A stretch of 64,000 nucleotides of DNA from Lentimicrobiaceae bacterium (GCA_018001695.1 JAGNHN010000004.1:38702-102701); one strand, 5' to 3'. Shown: positions 1-10,536, counted from the stretch's first letter. Made by a program: numbers and translations. Notes: a model not told the origin generated them from the letters alone.

Positions 1-1
1 G

Positions 2-3000
2 ATTGGCACCCAATGCTGGATGGCCAGAAACCTCAACGTAGGCGATATGATCCTCGGGCTTTCCTCCCCGAGCAATAATGGTAGCATCGAAAAGTACTGT
101 TATGTGAATAATACCGCGAATTGCACTGAATACGGTGGCTTGTACCAGTGGGGCGAAATGATGAATTACAGCACCCTTGAGGGCACACAAGGCATTTGTC
201 CAACAGGCTGGCATATTCCTGCAAGCTCCGAATGGCTGGTACTGGCGAATTTCCTGGGCGGCACAACATTGGCTGGAGGTGCAATGAAAGAGCCAGGCTT
301 AGCGCATTGGCAGAGCCCAAATACCGGTGCTACCAATAGCTCCGGATTCACTGCCCTGCCGGGTGGCCGTAGGGAATCAAAAGGAGGTTTCAATTTTATA
401 AATGCAGAGGTGAATTATTGGAGTTCAAGCTCTTATATTGCCTATACACTGTATTATAATACAACCCAAATTCAGACGCAATCAACTGTTTCTTCATTGG
501 GATACACCATACGTTGTGTCATGGACAGCATTCTTCCCTGTGTCCCCCAACCCGACCAGGCAAACGCCGGTCCGGACAGCCTGAACATAGCGGCTGATAG
601 CATCCAGTTATATGCCAATACACCTACAATCGGAAACGGGGTTTGGGCGATTTTATATGGAAATGGAGGGGTATTCAGCGATTCGACACTCAGTAACACC
701 ATGTTTTACCCAAGCACGGGCGGCACATACATATTAACATGGACCATTTCTAACCAATGTGGAAGTACCAGTGACACCATTCAATTGTTTTTCCCTGTAA
801 CACAAACATTTTCTCAATGTGGTGATAATCTGACCGATATCCGAGACGGACAGGTTTACCCTACGGTTCAAATTGGCAACCAGTGTTGGATGGCCAGAAA
901 CCTGAATGTGGGAGTTATGGCGAACAGTGTTGTGACGGTAAGCAGCCACACAGATGTTAGTGACAATGGATTGATTGAGAAATACTGCTATAATAACGAT
1001 ACTTCCTATTGCAATATCTATGGCGGATTTTATGATTGGAATGAGATGATGCAATACAACAGTTCGCCAGGGGGCCAGGGTGTTTGTCCAACAGGCTGGC
1101 ATATTCCGTCTGACACCGAGTGGTATACCTTAACCGATCATCTCGGAGGTGCTGCCGTTGCCGGAAACAAGATGAAGGCCACAGGTTATGTTTATTGGAG
1201 TAGCCTCAATACCGGGGCAACCAACAGTAGCGGCTTCACTGCTTTGGGTGCCGGCGCACGGAACTACCTTGGTGCATTCAGCAATCTCAAAAACAACGGG
1301 TACTTTTGGTCATCCTCCGTTTCTTCCATTTCAAATGGCTTTTATCGCAACCTTTACGCCAACCATCCTGATCTTTTCCGCAATACCATCAGTAAAGAGA
1401 GCGGTTTGTCTGTTCGTTGTATATGGGACACTATACTTCCCTGCACCCCCCAACCCGACCAGGCCAATGCAGGCCCGGATAGTGTAGATATTCAGGGAAC
1501 CAGCATTGTGCTTCAGGCCAATACACCAGTGAATGGCAGTGGGCAGTGGTCGGTGGTTAGTGGTCAGGGTGGAAGCTTTGCCGATGATACCCTGGCAACC
1601 ACGCTTTTTACAGGGCAGGCGGGATCAACCTATACCCTGGCCTGGACGATCTCCACGGTTTGTGGGAGCAATAGCGATACGGTTGTCCTCGGATTTGCAT
1701 CACCACAGGTAATCTGCCCCGACAGTCTTCTGGATACCAGAGATGGACAGGCATATCCCGTGGTTCAGATCGGCAATCAATGCTGGATGGGACGCAACCT
1801 GAATGCTGGTGTGAAGGTGAACAGCCAAAACCTGGGGTATGTGCATTCGGATATGGCTGACAACAGGGTCATAGAGAAGTACTGTTATAACAATGATGAA
1901 GCCAGTTGTGATGTTTATGGAGGCCTGTACGATTGGAATGAGGCCATGGAGTACCAGACAACAGAGGGTTCCCGGGGCATTTGTCCGGCAGGCTGGCATA
2001 TACCAACGGATGGCGATTGGAACGTTCTTTCAATTTTTCTCGGCGGTGATCAGGTTGCAGGCGGAAAGATGAAAGAGGAGGGGACGGTACACTGGACCTC
2101 ACCCAACGAGATGGCCACCAACAGCAGCGGATTTACCGGCCTTGGTGCCGGATACCGTTATTATTTTAATGGAACTTTCCAGCACCTGAATTCATATGCC
2201 TACTTCTGGTCATCCAGTACAGATACCAGCGGCCTGATACTATCCCGTACCTTGATCCATTTCTATGAGCCGCTGGTGCGTAACACAAACTATGTCAGCT
2301 CTGGTCATTCTGTACGTTGCCTGATGGATACCATGCAGGTATGCACTCCCCAGCCCGACCAGGCCAATGCCGGTCCGGACCAGCTTCTGGTGCCGGCTAC
2401 CAGTGTGCAGTTAGCCGCCAACCAGCCGGTCAACGGCATCGGACAGTGGCGGGTATATAGCGGTCAGGGAGGCAGCTTTGCGGATACTACCTTATACAAC
2501 ACGACATTCACAGGCTCTGCCGGAACCACGTATCAGCTGGCTTGGATCATCCAGAATGCCTGCGGATATACCAGTGACCTGATGACGGTCAGCTTCGCTG
2601 CAGTATCCATTTGCCCTGATAGTCTGATAGATACAAGAGATGGACACTCCTATCCTGTCGTTGAGATCGATGGCCGTTGCTGGATGGGCCGCAACCTCAA
2701 TGTGGGCGTTATGACCAATAGTGTGTACACGGGTGCTGAACATTCAGACCTCAACAATGATGGTATCATTGAAAAGTACTGCTACAACAATGACCCGGCC
2801 CAGTGCGATGTGTACGGTGGTCTGTATGAATGGCAGGAGATGATGGGATATTTGATGACTCCTGGCGTTCCAGGTATCTGCCGGGCTGGATGGCATATTC
2901 CGACTGTCGACGAATGGCAAGGTATGATAACATTCCTGGGTGGTTCATGGGTAGCCGGAGGTGAACTGAAGGAAGCCGGTTACGACCATTGGCTCAGCCC

Positions 3001-6000
3001 CAACAGTGGCGCTACGAATAACAGTGGTTTTACTGCATTACCGGGGAATATTAGATACGGCGACGGTGTATTCAGCGTGCCTCAGGCACAGGGAGCATTC
3101 TGGAGCTCCAGTATGGATAACGAGACCAATGCCTGGGCATTTATTCTTCATTATGATGATGCCTACCTGAGCCAGACTGGGTTCAATTTCCCCAATGGTT
3201 TGAGTGTCCGTTGTATCATGGATACAGCCATCGCCTGTAGTCCTCTCCCAACAGCGGCTATTGCAGGACCAGACAAACTGGGTCAAACTGTCACGAGCCT
3301 CTACCTGGAAGGGAATCAGCCTGTTCAGGGCCAGGGTGTATGGCGCGTAGTGTCGGGTACAGGTGGTGTCTTTGCGGATTCTACGCTACATAACACCCTC
3401 TTTAGTGGGGTTATCAACGAATTTTACGAGCTGAGCTGGACCATCACAACACCCTGCGCATATTCGATGGATAGGGTGTATGTCGAATTCATTACACCTG
3501 CAACGGTCACTTGTGGCTCAGATATCTATGATAGCAGAGATGGACAGGTATATGCTACACTGCAAATTGGTACCCAATGCTGGATGGCCAGGAATCTGAA
3601 CGTGGGGACTTTCGCACAAAGCCAGGCTACCGGACTTACCCACAGCGATGTTAGCAACAACGGTATCATCGAGAAATACTGCTGGGGCAATGATGTTAGC
3701 TACTGTGATACCTTCGGCGGTTTGTATGATTGGAACGAGATGATGGCCTATGAAACGACTCCCAAGGCACAGGGGATATGCCCGCCTGGGTGGCATATTC
3801 CGGACTCATTGGATTGGGCGGTTCTGAGTAATTTCCTGGGGGGTGATGCCTTTGCAGGCGGGATGCTGAAGGATACCGGAACAGCCTTGTGGGCCTCTCC
3901 TAACGATGGCGCAACAAATGCAACAGGCTTTACAGCATTGCCCGCCGGAAACAGGGATCCCGGTGGCGGTTTTGGAAATGTTCATTACAATACGACCTTC
4001 TGGACTTCCACCTCGTATGATCCTCATAACGCTTGGTACCGGGATATTGGTTATAATGGGCCTTGGCTCGTGAACAGCCAACATCCAAATGCATATGGAT
4101 TTGGTGTGAGATGCATTGCCAATGACAGCCTGCCTTGTGCCCCCCAGCCTGACCAGGCTAACGCCGGACCGGACCAGTTGAACCTGACCGTTGATACTGC
4201 ATCCCTCCAGGCCAATAATCCATCCAGTGGAACCGGAACATGGAATATCCTTAGTGGCAACTTCGGATGGTTAGACGACCCGGCAAGCCCTGTTACTGTT
4301 CTTCATGGCACTGCCGGCGAGACCTATATCCTGGAATGGTGCATCAGCAATGGCTGTGGCTCATCCTGCGATGCCCTGACTGTGAGCCTCATGCCGGTGC
4401 AAGGATTCAATTGCGGAAGTATGTTGACAGACTCGCGGGATGCGCAGCAATACCCAACCACACAGATCGGCACGAGATGCTGGATGGCTGCAAACCTGAA
4501 TGTTGGCACGTACGTAGAGAGCCAGTATACGGGAGTCGGACATAGCGATGTAGGAAACAATGGCGTGATTGAGAAATACTGTTATGATAACCAAATTACC
4601 AATTGTAATTTGTATGGTGGATTGTATGACTGGAATGAAGCCATGGCGTATACAAGCCAGGAAGGGGCACAGGGAATTTGTCCCGCTGGTTGGCATATCC
4701 CTTCTGATAGCGAATGGACTGAGGCTACGACGGTCCTCGGAGGCGAGGATATCGCCGGTGGGAGAATGAAGCTAACGGGACTGACCTACTGGGCCCAACC
4801 CAATGCCGCTGCTACGAACTTCAGTGGATTCAGTGCGCTACCCGGGGGATACCGTTACTTCAACGGCAGCTTCTCGGAGCTGGGCTTTTATGGTGATCAC
4901 TTGTCTTCCACCCTCTATACCACGGATTATTTCGTTCTCAGAGGCTTATATAATGTCAACGGCACGATATACAGAGGCCTGGAGTTCCTGAACAACGGGG
5001 TGAGCGTTCGTTGCATTCACGATGATCTCTACCCTTGCAATGATCTGCCGGATAATGCCAGTGGCGGTTCGGATAGCCTGGATATCCCAGGAACCTCTTA
5101 TGCCCTGCAGGCCACAAGCCCTGCCAACGGCGCAGGGCAATGGATCATCCATACTGGCGCTGGTGGAGTTCTGTCCGATCCTTCGAATGCAAATGCAACC
5201 TTGACTGGCCTGCCTGGTGTCCTCTACACACTCTACTGGACCGTTGCGACACAGTGTTCCACAAACGTGGACCAGGTCCTGATCAGCTTCGCTGATTCAT
5301 CCGCCTTATCGCAATGCGGTAATACCTTTGTCGATCCCAGAGATGGCCAACAGTATCCTACTGTTCTTGTCGGCAATCAGTGCTGGATGGCGAAAAACCT
5401 GAACGTTGGTATCATGGTGACGAGTACATATACAGGTGTCTTGCATTCAGAATTAAGCAACAATGGCATCATTGAGAAATACTGTTACGACAATGACCCT
5501 TTGAATTGCGATGAGTTTGGAGGTTTGTATAACTGGGATGAGCTTATGTTGTATGGAATGTCATCAGGTAACAGGGGTTTATGTCCTGAAGGCTGGCATG
5601 TCCCTACTGATGATGAATGGAAGACTTTGGAAGGCCATGCTGATAGCTATTACGGTGTTGGAAATTCGGTATGGGATGATTTTGGCTGGCGTGGATCAGA
5701 TGGAGGCGGAAACCTAAAAGAAGCAGGTCTTGATCATTGGGTCGCTCCCAATGCACTTGCTACCAATAACACCGGTTTTACCGGTCTTCCGGGTGGTTTC
5801 CGCACTAATAATGGTGAATTCACAGCTTTCGGAAGTATGGCGACGTGGTATACCTCAACAGAAAATAACCCTTGGCTCCGCAGCCCCTATAATCGTTACA
5901 CATATGCCAATGGTGGCACAATATTCAGGAGCGTGGGCGATACTAATGTAGCCTACTCCGTTCGCTGCATCCTCGATGCACTCCCGCCTTGCTCTCCCCA

Positions 6001-6883
6001 GCCTGATCAGGCTAGTGCGGGCCCGGACAGTGTGAATATTATAGGAACAAGTGTCACATTGCAAGCCGTCCAACCAATGAATGGCACGGGGGCCTGGAGT
6101 GTGGTTCAAGGTGCCAGTGGCACCTTCACGGATCGCTACCTTCCAGATGCTGTCTTTTCCGGTCAGCCCGGGGAAAGCTATGTGTTGGCATGGACGGTTT
6201 CAAATAGCTGTGGCAGCACCTCCGATCATTGTCATATTGGCTTTGCCGCAGTGCCTTTCGTTTGCGGTGATGGACTTACCGACGTAAGAGATGGGCAAAC
6301 ATATCAAACAATCCTGATAGGAACCCAGTGCTGGATGGCCCAAAACCTCAATGTCGGTACGATGGTGTTTGATGATCCTTCATATGGCCTTGAGCATTCT
6401 CATTGCTCAGATGATGGGTATATCGAGAAATACTGCGTTGATAACGACTGGAGTAACTGCCAGATTTTCGGAGGACTTTACGAATGGGATGAGATGATGA
6501 ATTATTCAACCACTGAAGGCATCAAAGGTATATGTCCGGATGGTTGGCATCTTCCAACTGATGGTGAATGGTCCCAATTGATAACCTATTTGGGAGGATC
6601 AACCGTGGCCGGAGGTATGTTAAAGGACACGACCACAGTCTTCTGGATGAGTCCAAATACAGGCGCCTCGAATAGCAGTGGGTTTACAGCGCTTCCCGGA
6701 GGTTTTCGGTTGAGCAGCGAAGGAACCTTTCCTGGGCAAGGTGCTGACGCTTATTTCTGGTCTTCTACTCTGAATGTCCCAGGTTCAGCGTGGTATCGTC
6801 GGCTCAGGCATGATTATGCGAGTACAATAAGGATGGCCGGCAGCCTGACCAACGGCTACAGTGTGCGTTGCATTCTTGATTGA
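2..6883 (+). CDS. Giant FISUMP-repeat surface protein, 5' end outside the window
   Basis: The frame is open to the left edge, so the N-terminus, signal peptide and true start are missing. At least 2,290 residues are visible. They hold eight copies of the Fibrobacter succinogenes major paralogous (FISUMP) domain. Copies 2 to 8 begin at bases 818, 1715, 2612, 3512, 4412, 5315 and 6263, and the first copy is cut. Each copy carries RDGQxYPTVQIGxQCWMARNL, IEKYCYxND, GGLYDWNEMM, GWHIPxDxEW, NSSGFTALPGG, FWSSS and SVRCIxD. The copies are joined by Ig/PKD-like linkers of about 95 residues (PQPDQANAGPD, GxWSVxSGxGGxFAD, YxLxWTI). The unit length is 897-903 bp except copy 7, which is 948 bp because of a Gly/Trp-rich insertion. 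The protein ends directly after the last FISUMP copy, with no T9SS sorting tail. A secreted, adhesive or structural role is inferred; the biochemical function of FISUMP domains is unknown to me. Confidence 0.85.
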   Translation: MGTQCWMARNLNVGDMILGLSSPSNNGSIEKYCYVNNTANCTEYGGLYQWGEMMNYSTLEGTQGICPTGWHIPASSEWLVLANFLGGTTLAGGAMKEPGLAHWQSPNTGATNSSGFTALPGGRRESKGGFNFINAEVNYWSSSSYIAYTLYYNTTQIQTQSTVSSLGYTIRCVMDSILPCVPQPDQANAGPDSLNIAADSIQLYANTPTIGNGVWAILYGNGGVFSDSTLSNTMFYPSTGGTYILTWTISNQCGSTSDTIQLFFPVTQTFSQCGDNLTDIRDGQVYPTVQIGNQCWMARNLNVGVMANSVVTVSSHTDVSDNGLIEKYCYNNDTSYCNIYGGFYDWNEMMQYNSSPGGQGVCPTGWHIPSDTEWYTLTDHLGGAAVAGNKMKATGYVYWSSLNTGATNSSGFTALGAGARNYLGAFSNLKNNGYFWSSSVSSISNGFYRNLYANHPDLFRNTISKESGLSVRCIWDTILPCTPQPDQANAGPDSVDIQGTSIVLQANTPVNGSGQWSVVSGQGGSFADDTLATTLFTGQAGSTYTLAWTISTVCGSNSDTVVLGFASPQVICPDSLLDTRDGQAYPVVQIGNQCWMGRNLNAGVKVNSQNLGYVHSDMADNRVIEKYCYNNDEASCDVYGGLYDWNEAMEYQTTEGSRGICPAGWHIPTDGDWNVLSIFLGGDQVAGGKMKEEGTVHWTSPNEMATNSSGFTGLGAGYRYYFNGTFQHLNSYAYFWSSSTDTSGLILSRTLIHFYEPLVRNTNYVSSGHSVRCLMDTMQVCTPQPDQANAGPDQLLVPATSVQLAANQPVNGIGQWRVYSGQGGSFADTTLYNTTFTGSAGTTYQLAWIIQNACGYTSDLMTVSFAAVSICPDSLIDTRDGHSYPVVEIDGRCWMGRNLNVGVMTNSVYTGAEHSDLNNDGIIEKYCYNNDPAQCDVYGGLYEWQEMMGYLMTPGVPGICRAGWHIPTVDEWQGMITFLGGSWVAGGELKEAGYDHWLSPNSGATNNSGFTALPGNIRYGDGVFSVPQAQGAFWSSSMDNETNAWAFILHYDDAYLSQTGFNFPNGLSVRCIMDTAIACSPLPTAAIAGPDKLGQTVTSLYLEGNQPVQGQGVWRVVSGTGGVFADSTLHNTLFSGVINEFYELSWTITTPCAYSMDRVYVEFITPATVTCGSDIYDSRDGQVYATLQIGTQCWMARNLNVGTFAQSQATGLTHSDVSNNGIIEKYCWGNDVSYCDTFGGLYDWNEMMAYETTPKAQGICPPGWHIPDSLDWAVLSNFLGGDAFAGGMLKDTGTALWASPNDGATNATGFTALPAGNRDPGGGFGNVHYNTTFWTSTSYDPHNAWYRDIGYNGPWLVNSQHPNAYGFGVRCIANDSLPCAPQPDQANAGPDQLNLTVDTASLQANNPSSGTGTWNILSGNFGWLDDPASPVTVLHGTAGETYILEWCISNGCGSSCDALTVSLMPVQGFNCGSMLTDSRDAQQYPTTQIGTRCWMAANLNVGTYVESQYTGVGHSDVGNNGVIEKYCYDNQITNCNLYGGLYDWNEAMAYTSQEGAQGICPAGWHIPSDSEWTEATTVLGGEDIAGGRMKLTGLTYWAQPNAAATNFSGFSALPGGYRYFNGSFSELGFYGDHLSSTLYTTDYFVLRGLYNVNGTIYRGLEFLNNGVSVRCIHDDLYPCNDLPDNASGGSDSLDIPGTSYALQATSPANGAGQWIIHTGAGGVLSDPSNANATLTGLPGVLYTLYWTVATQCSTNVDQVLISFADSSALSQCGNTFVDPRDGQQYPTVLVGNQCWMAKNLNVGIMVTSTYTGVLHSELSNNGIIEKYCYDNDPLNCDEFGGLYNWDELMLYGMSSGNRGLCPEGWHVPTDDEWKTLEGHADSYYGVGNSVWDDFGWRGSDGGGNLKEAGLDHWVAPNALATNNTGFTGLPGGFRTNNGEFTAFGSMATWYTSTENNPWLRSPYNRYTYANGGTIFRSVGDTNVAYSVRCILDALPPCSPQPDQASAGPDSVNIIGTSVTLQAVQPMNGTGAWSVVQGASGTFTDRYLPDAVFSGQPGESYVLAWTVSNSCGSTSDHCHIGFAAVPFVCGDGLTDVRDGQTYQTILIGTQCWMAQNLNVGTMVFDDPSYGLEHSHCSDDGYIEKYCVDNDWSNCQIFGGLYEWDEMMNYSTTEGIKGICPDGWHLPTDGEWSQLITYLGGSTVAGGMLKDTTTVFWMSPNTGASNSSGFTALPGGFRLSSEGTFPGQGADAYFWSSTLNVPGSAWYRRLRHDYASTIRMAGSLTNGYSVRCILD

Positions 6884-6961
6884 GATTATTAATCAAGTGT
6901 CAAGTTCCGCGAAAGCAGACCTGACTTCTCAATTCGTACCCTTATTCTGCATCCGATATCC

Positions 6962-6969
6962 TACATTTG
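6962..6969 (+). promoter_or_regulatory. Bacteroidota -7 box TACATTTG ahead of surE
   Basis: TACATTTG matches the Bacteroidota -7 consensus TAnnTTTG exactly and lies 22 nt before the surE ATG. No convincing -33 TTG is present at 19-21 nt spacing. It starts the surE-lpxB group and separates it from the upstream repeat gene. Confidence 0.6.
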
Positions 6970-6991
6970 TAGCTGGAAAAATGATAGGGTA

Positions 6992-7786
6992 ATGGATGTC
7001 ACTGAAAGAAACACAGGTAAGAGATTACAATTATTGCTAACAAACGACGATGGGCTGGAAGCGCCGGGATTAAGGTATTTGGTGGAGGTGGCCCGGGAAT
7101 TTGGTGATGTAACCGTTGTAGCACCCGATAAACCCATGTCGGGCATGGGGCACGCAATTACAGTGCGCGAGCCCTTGCGTTTGGAAAAGGTCAGGGAGTT
7201 TCCTGGTTTGGTGGAATATAGCTGTACCGGAACACCTGTGGATGCGGTCAAACTGGGCCAGAAAGTCATTCTGGGACATCACCCGGATATCGTCTTGTCC
7301 GGGATTAACCACGGTTCCAATGCCTCCGTGAATGTCATCTACAGCGGCACCATGGCAGCAGTGATTGAAGCCTGTATTGATGGCATCCCCGCAGTGGGTT
7401 TCTCTCTTCTTGATTATGCCTACGATGCCGATTTCTCAGCCTGTGGCGAATGGGTGCGGAAAGTGGTTGCTTATGTCATTGATCAGGGTCTGAAGAGGGG
7501 TGTCTGCCTTAATGTCAACATCCCGGCTGTGCCGGCAGGAAAGATTAAAGGTATCAAAGTATGCAGGCAGGCTGATGCCTATTGGGAAGAGCAGTTCGAG
7601 GAACGGCAGGATCCCCACCGCCAGATGTATTACTGGCTGAGTGGCAGCTTTCGTGAGGTTGCCGATGGGGAAGACTCAGACCTGTGGGCCCTTGCAAATC
7701 ATTATGTTTCTGTTGTGCCTGTACAGTATGACCTTACAGCACATGCAGCTATTCCTTTGCTGAAGAATATGGAGTCAGTGTCCTAG
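6992..7786 (+). CDS. surE: 5'/3'-nucleotidase SurE
   Basis: SurE is a metal-dependent nucleoside monophosphate phosphatase of the cytoplasm. The 264 residues match the usual length of about 250. The N-terminal LLTNDDGLEAPG carries the two metal-binding Asp residues (D19, D20). VVAPDKPMSGMGHAIT supplies the serine ligand and SGINHGSNASVNVIYSGT the asparagine ligand. The ATG lies 22 nt after a consensus -7 box, and a closer upstream ATG at 6981 runs into a stop. The gene is followed by a small membrane protein and lpxB in the same direction with short gaps, which suggests one transcript. Confidence 0.95.
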   Translation: MDVTERNTGKRLQLLLTNDDGLEAPGLRYLVEVAREFGDVTVVAPDKPMSGMGHAITVREPLRLEKVREFPGLVEYSCTGTPVDAVKLGQKVILGHHPDIVLSGINHGSNASVNVIYSGTMAAVIEACIDGIPAVGFSLLDYAYDADFSACGEWVRKVVAYVIDQGLKRGVCLNVNIPAVPAGKIKGIKVCRQADAYWEEQFEERQDPHRQMYYWLSGSFREVADGEDSDLWALANHYVSVVPVQYDLTAHAAIPLLKNMESVS

Positions 7787-7802
7787 AAGATAAGATCTTA
7801 TT

Positions 7803-8105
7803 ATGATACATATAGTGAAACCTTATCTTGAAAAAGATCATTTTGCGTATGGACTGCTGCTGGGTATCCTGATGCCTGCTGTCCTTTTTGGAATATTGAC
7901 GCTTGTCAACTTGTTTCTTCATCAGATCATGCCGGATTCATCTGGAATACCCTTCAATACCCTGATCATGGTAAGCATCTTTGTGAACCTGTTCAGTATG
8001 AGATATTTCCTGGTAAATAAAAAATGCGAACGCACAGGACGCGGAATCTTGATGTCTACCTTCATCCTGGCTGCTGTGTTCTTCTATTTTCTGATCTACC
8101 ATTAA
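7803..8105 (+). CDS. Small three-helix membrane protein between surE and lpxB
   Basis: The product has 100 residues with three hydrophobic segments, at about residues 16-38, 50-68 and 79-99, and few charged residues outside the connecting loops. I do not recognise a named family. It starts 16 nt after surE and ends 17 nt before lpxB, so it is very likely co-transcribed with both. An inner-membrane location is inferred from hydrophobicity alone. Confidence 0.75.
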   Translation: MIHIVKPYLEKDHFAYGLLLGILMPAVLFGILTLVNLFLHQIMPDSSGIPFNTLIMVSIFVNLFSMRYFLVNKKCERTGRGILMSTFILAAVFFYFLIYH

Positions 8106-8122
8106 TTTCATAGGCTGATACC

Positions 8123-9247
8123 ATGAAGTATTATATCATCGCAGGGGAAGCATCCGGTGATTTGCATGCATCAGGCGTGATCAGGGGACTGAAGAAGTTG
8201 GATCCGCAGGCTTCATTCAGATCCTGGGGTGGTGATCTGATGGAAGCGGCCGGGGCTGAAGTTGTCAAGCACTTCCGCGAACTTGCCTTCATGGGCTTTG
8301 TTGAAGTATTGATGAACCTGCGCACCATCCGCCGTAACCTGATTCATTGTAAACAGGACATCCTGGCCTACCAGCCGGATGCTTTGATCCTGGTAGATTA
8401 TCCCGGATTTAACCTGAGAATGGCATCTTTTGCGCACAGCAAGGGCATTCCCGTCTATTATTATATCTCGCCGCAGGTATGGGCCTGGAAGAAATCCCGG
8501 GTTCATCAAATCAAAAAGACCGTCAAACGCATGTTTGTCATCCTGCCTTTTGAGAAAGACTTCTATGCACGTTACGGCTTTGATGTTACCTATGTTGGCC
8601 ATCCTTTGCTGGATGCCATTGCCCGGTTCAGGGAAAGGAGTGTTGATGAAAAGACGGAATCAGATATAGCTGAAGATAAACGACCTGTCGTGGGTATCCT
8701 CCCAGGCAGCCGTCGGCAGGAGATTGCGCTGATCCTGCCCCAGATGCTGGAAATGACAAAGCGATTCCGGGATGTTCGCTTCATCCTTGCAGAAGCACCC
8801 TCCATTCCAGCGCAATTTTATGATACCTTTTGTGATGGATACACTGTCGAAAGGGTTCGCAATCAAACGTATGAGATTCTCTCATCAGCACGTGCAGCCA
8901 TGGTGGCTTCCGGTACTGCCTCTCTTGAAACGGCCTTGATTGGCGTCCCGCAGGTGATCTGTTATAAAGGAAACCCGGTTTCATTTGCCATCGCAAAAAG
9001 GATCGTAAAGATTCCCTATATCGGTCTGCCAAACCTGATTTTGGACAAACCGGTTGTCAGGGAGCTCATCCAGCGTGATTTAACATCAGATAAACTGGCA
9101 CAGGAGCTGGATCAGTTGCTGCATGATCAATCCTACCGCTCCGGAATATTATCCTCGTATAAGGCTTTGACGAATCTGCTCGAAGGACCTGGGGCCGGAC
9201 AGCGTACCGCAGCAGGTATATGGGAAGATTTGCATGCGCAGGTGTAA
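8123..9247 (+). CDS. lpxB: Lipid-A-disaccharide synthase
   Basis: LpxB (GT19 family) joins UDP-2,3-diacylglucosamine and lipid X to form the lipid A disaccharide at the inner face of the inner membrane. The 374 residues are the normal length. The N-terminus MKYYIIAGEASGDLHAS is diagnostic. GILPGSRRQEI and the C-terminal SGTASLETALIGVPQVICYK form the nucleotide-sugar site. It shows that this organism makes lipid A and has an outer membrane. The SpoIID-domain gene follows almost directly. Confidence 0.96.
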   Translation: MKYYIIAGEASGDLHASGVIRGLKKLDPQASFRSWGGDLMEAAGAEVVKHFRELAFMGFVEVLMNLRTIRRNLIHCKQDILAYQPDALILVDYPGFNLRMASFAHSKGIPVYYYISPQVWAWKKSRVHQIKKTVKRMFVILPFEKDFYARYGFDVTYVGHPLLDAIARFRERSVDEKTESDIAEDKRPVVGILPGSRRQEIALILPQMLEMTKRFRDVRFILAEAPSIPAQFYDTFCDGYTVERVRNQTYEILSSARAAMVASGTASLETALIGVPQVICYKGNPVSFAIAKRIVKIPYIGLPNLILDKPVVRELIQRDLTSDKLAQELDQLLHDQSYRSGILSSYKALTNLLEGPGAGQRTAAGIWEDLHAQV

Positions 9248-9251
9248 GGTT

Positions 9252-10451
9252 ATGGAGATGATGATCAGAAAAAGCATATCAGGTTTGAATTTATTTCACA
9301 CAGCGCGCTTCTACTGCTGGGTTTTGGCAGGTGTATTGGCAATGTCGCTGTTTCCCCAGCATCTGATCGCCTTAAGACTGGATATTCGATTATACAGCAA
9401 AGCAACTCTTAATAGCGTGACTTTCACCGTGGTGCAAGGTGAATACAAAATCCATGGCGGATCAAATGCCATTGACCTGCAGCGCTTTCAGGTTGTTAAG
9501 ATGAAGGCCAGTGAGGGTAAAGTACAGATAATCAGGAACGATAAGGTTATCTTGCAGGCTTCGACCGTTCAGATAAGCGGACAGGCGCTGGATAATGTTT
9601 TCAGGCTGCACGCCCACAAACACCGGGAACGGAATTATGATGATGACCTGCAGGTGAAAGCCAGGGGTAACACCCTCATCCTCATCAACCAGGTTGATCT
9701 TGAGCATTATATTGCTGGGGTCGTAGAGTCGGAATCGGGCAGGGATGGCAGTACAGAGTTTTACAAGGTCCAGGATATTATCTCTCGTACATATGCCCTT
9801 AAAAACCTCAGAAGGCATAAACATGAAGGCTTCAACCTATGCGATGAGGAGCATTGTCAGGTCTATCATTCAAGGAGTTACTTAACCATTATTCAGGACG
9901 CTGCCACACAGACCGCTGGCTTGGTGCTGGTAGACAGTGCAGGTGAGCTCATCACAGCCGCGTATCATGCCAATTCAGGAGGACAGACAGCGAATTCGGA
10001 AGATGTCTGGACCCTCCCGCTTCCTTACCTGCGGGCACAGGTGGATACCTTCGGAGAACAGATGAGCCGTGCCAGATGGGAAAAGCGGATTTACCGCAAA
10101 GACTGGGTGAAGTACTTCCAGACGAAACATGGAATGCCGTTGACGGAGGAGAATATTGAAGCAGTGACACGTTTCAATCAAACCACAAGGCAGACATCAA
10201 TCCTGGGATATATCTCATTAAAAGAAGTTAGGGCAGATTGGAGACTCCGTTCTACTTTCTTCTCCGTTGAACCACAGGGCGATGTGGTTATCCTCAGCGG
10301 CAGGGGTTGGGGCCATGGGGTGGGACTTAACCAGCAGGGCGCCATCCGAATGACGGAGCTGGGATGGTCACACCTGGATGTGCTCAGGTTCTATTACCCG
10401 GGAGTCAGGATTGTCAACCTCTCTGAGTTAACTCAACCGCTGCAGCCCTGA
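9252..10451 (+). CDS. SpoIID/LytB-domain protein
   Basis: This is a 399-residue protein with a hydrophobic N-terminal segment (about residues 13-34), consistent with a signal peptide or anchor. The C-terminal half is a SpoIID/LytB domain: DLEHYIAGVVESESG, VQDIISRTYALKN, CQVYHSR, AAYHANSGGQTANSEDVW and GRGWGHGVGLNQQGA. SpoIID of Bacillus is a lytic transglycosylase acting on denuded peptidoglycan; here a periplasmic cell-wall role is inferred. A longer frame could start at 9234 inside lpxB, but the ATG at 9252 lies just after the lpxB stop and is preferred. Confidence 0.85.
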   Translation: MEMMIRKSISGLNLFHTARFYCWVLAGVLAMSLFPQHLIALRLDIRLYSKATLNSVTFTVVQGEYKIHGGSNAIDLQRFQVVKMKASEGKVQIIRNDKVILQASTVQISGQALDNVFRLHAHKHRERNYDDDLQVKARGNTLILINQVDLEHYIAGVVESESGRDGSTEFYKVQDIISRTYALKNLRRHKHEGFNLCDEEHCQVYHSRSYLTIIQDAATQTAGLVLVDSAGELITAAYHANSGGQTANSEDVWTLPLPYLRAQVDTFGEQMSRARWEKRIYRKDWVKYFQTKHGMPLTEENIEAVTRFNQTTRQTSILGYISLKEVRADWRLRSTFFSVEPQGDVVILSGRGWGHGVGLNQQGAIRMTELGWSHLDVLRFYYPGVRIVNLSELTQPLQP

Positions 10452-10536
10452 TTCTGATCTAAAAATATATTTCTGATATTGCTTCCGGAAAGGCCATGAT
10501 AAACCGTCTATTCTGCCAGTTGATCGCGCAGCATAG

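Noticed and set aside
734..5204. Many antisense and out-of-phase frames of 60-120 codons across the FISUMP repeats
   Set aside because: They recur at the same place in each repeat unit, as expected for shadows of a repeated gene, and have no start signals or motifs.
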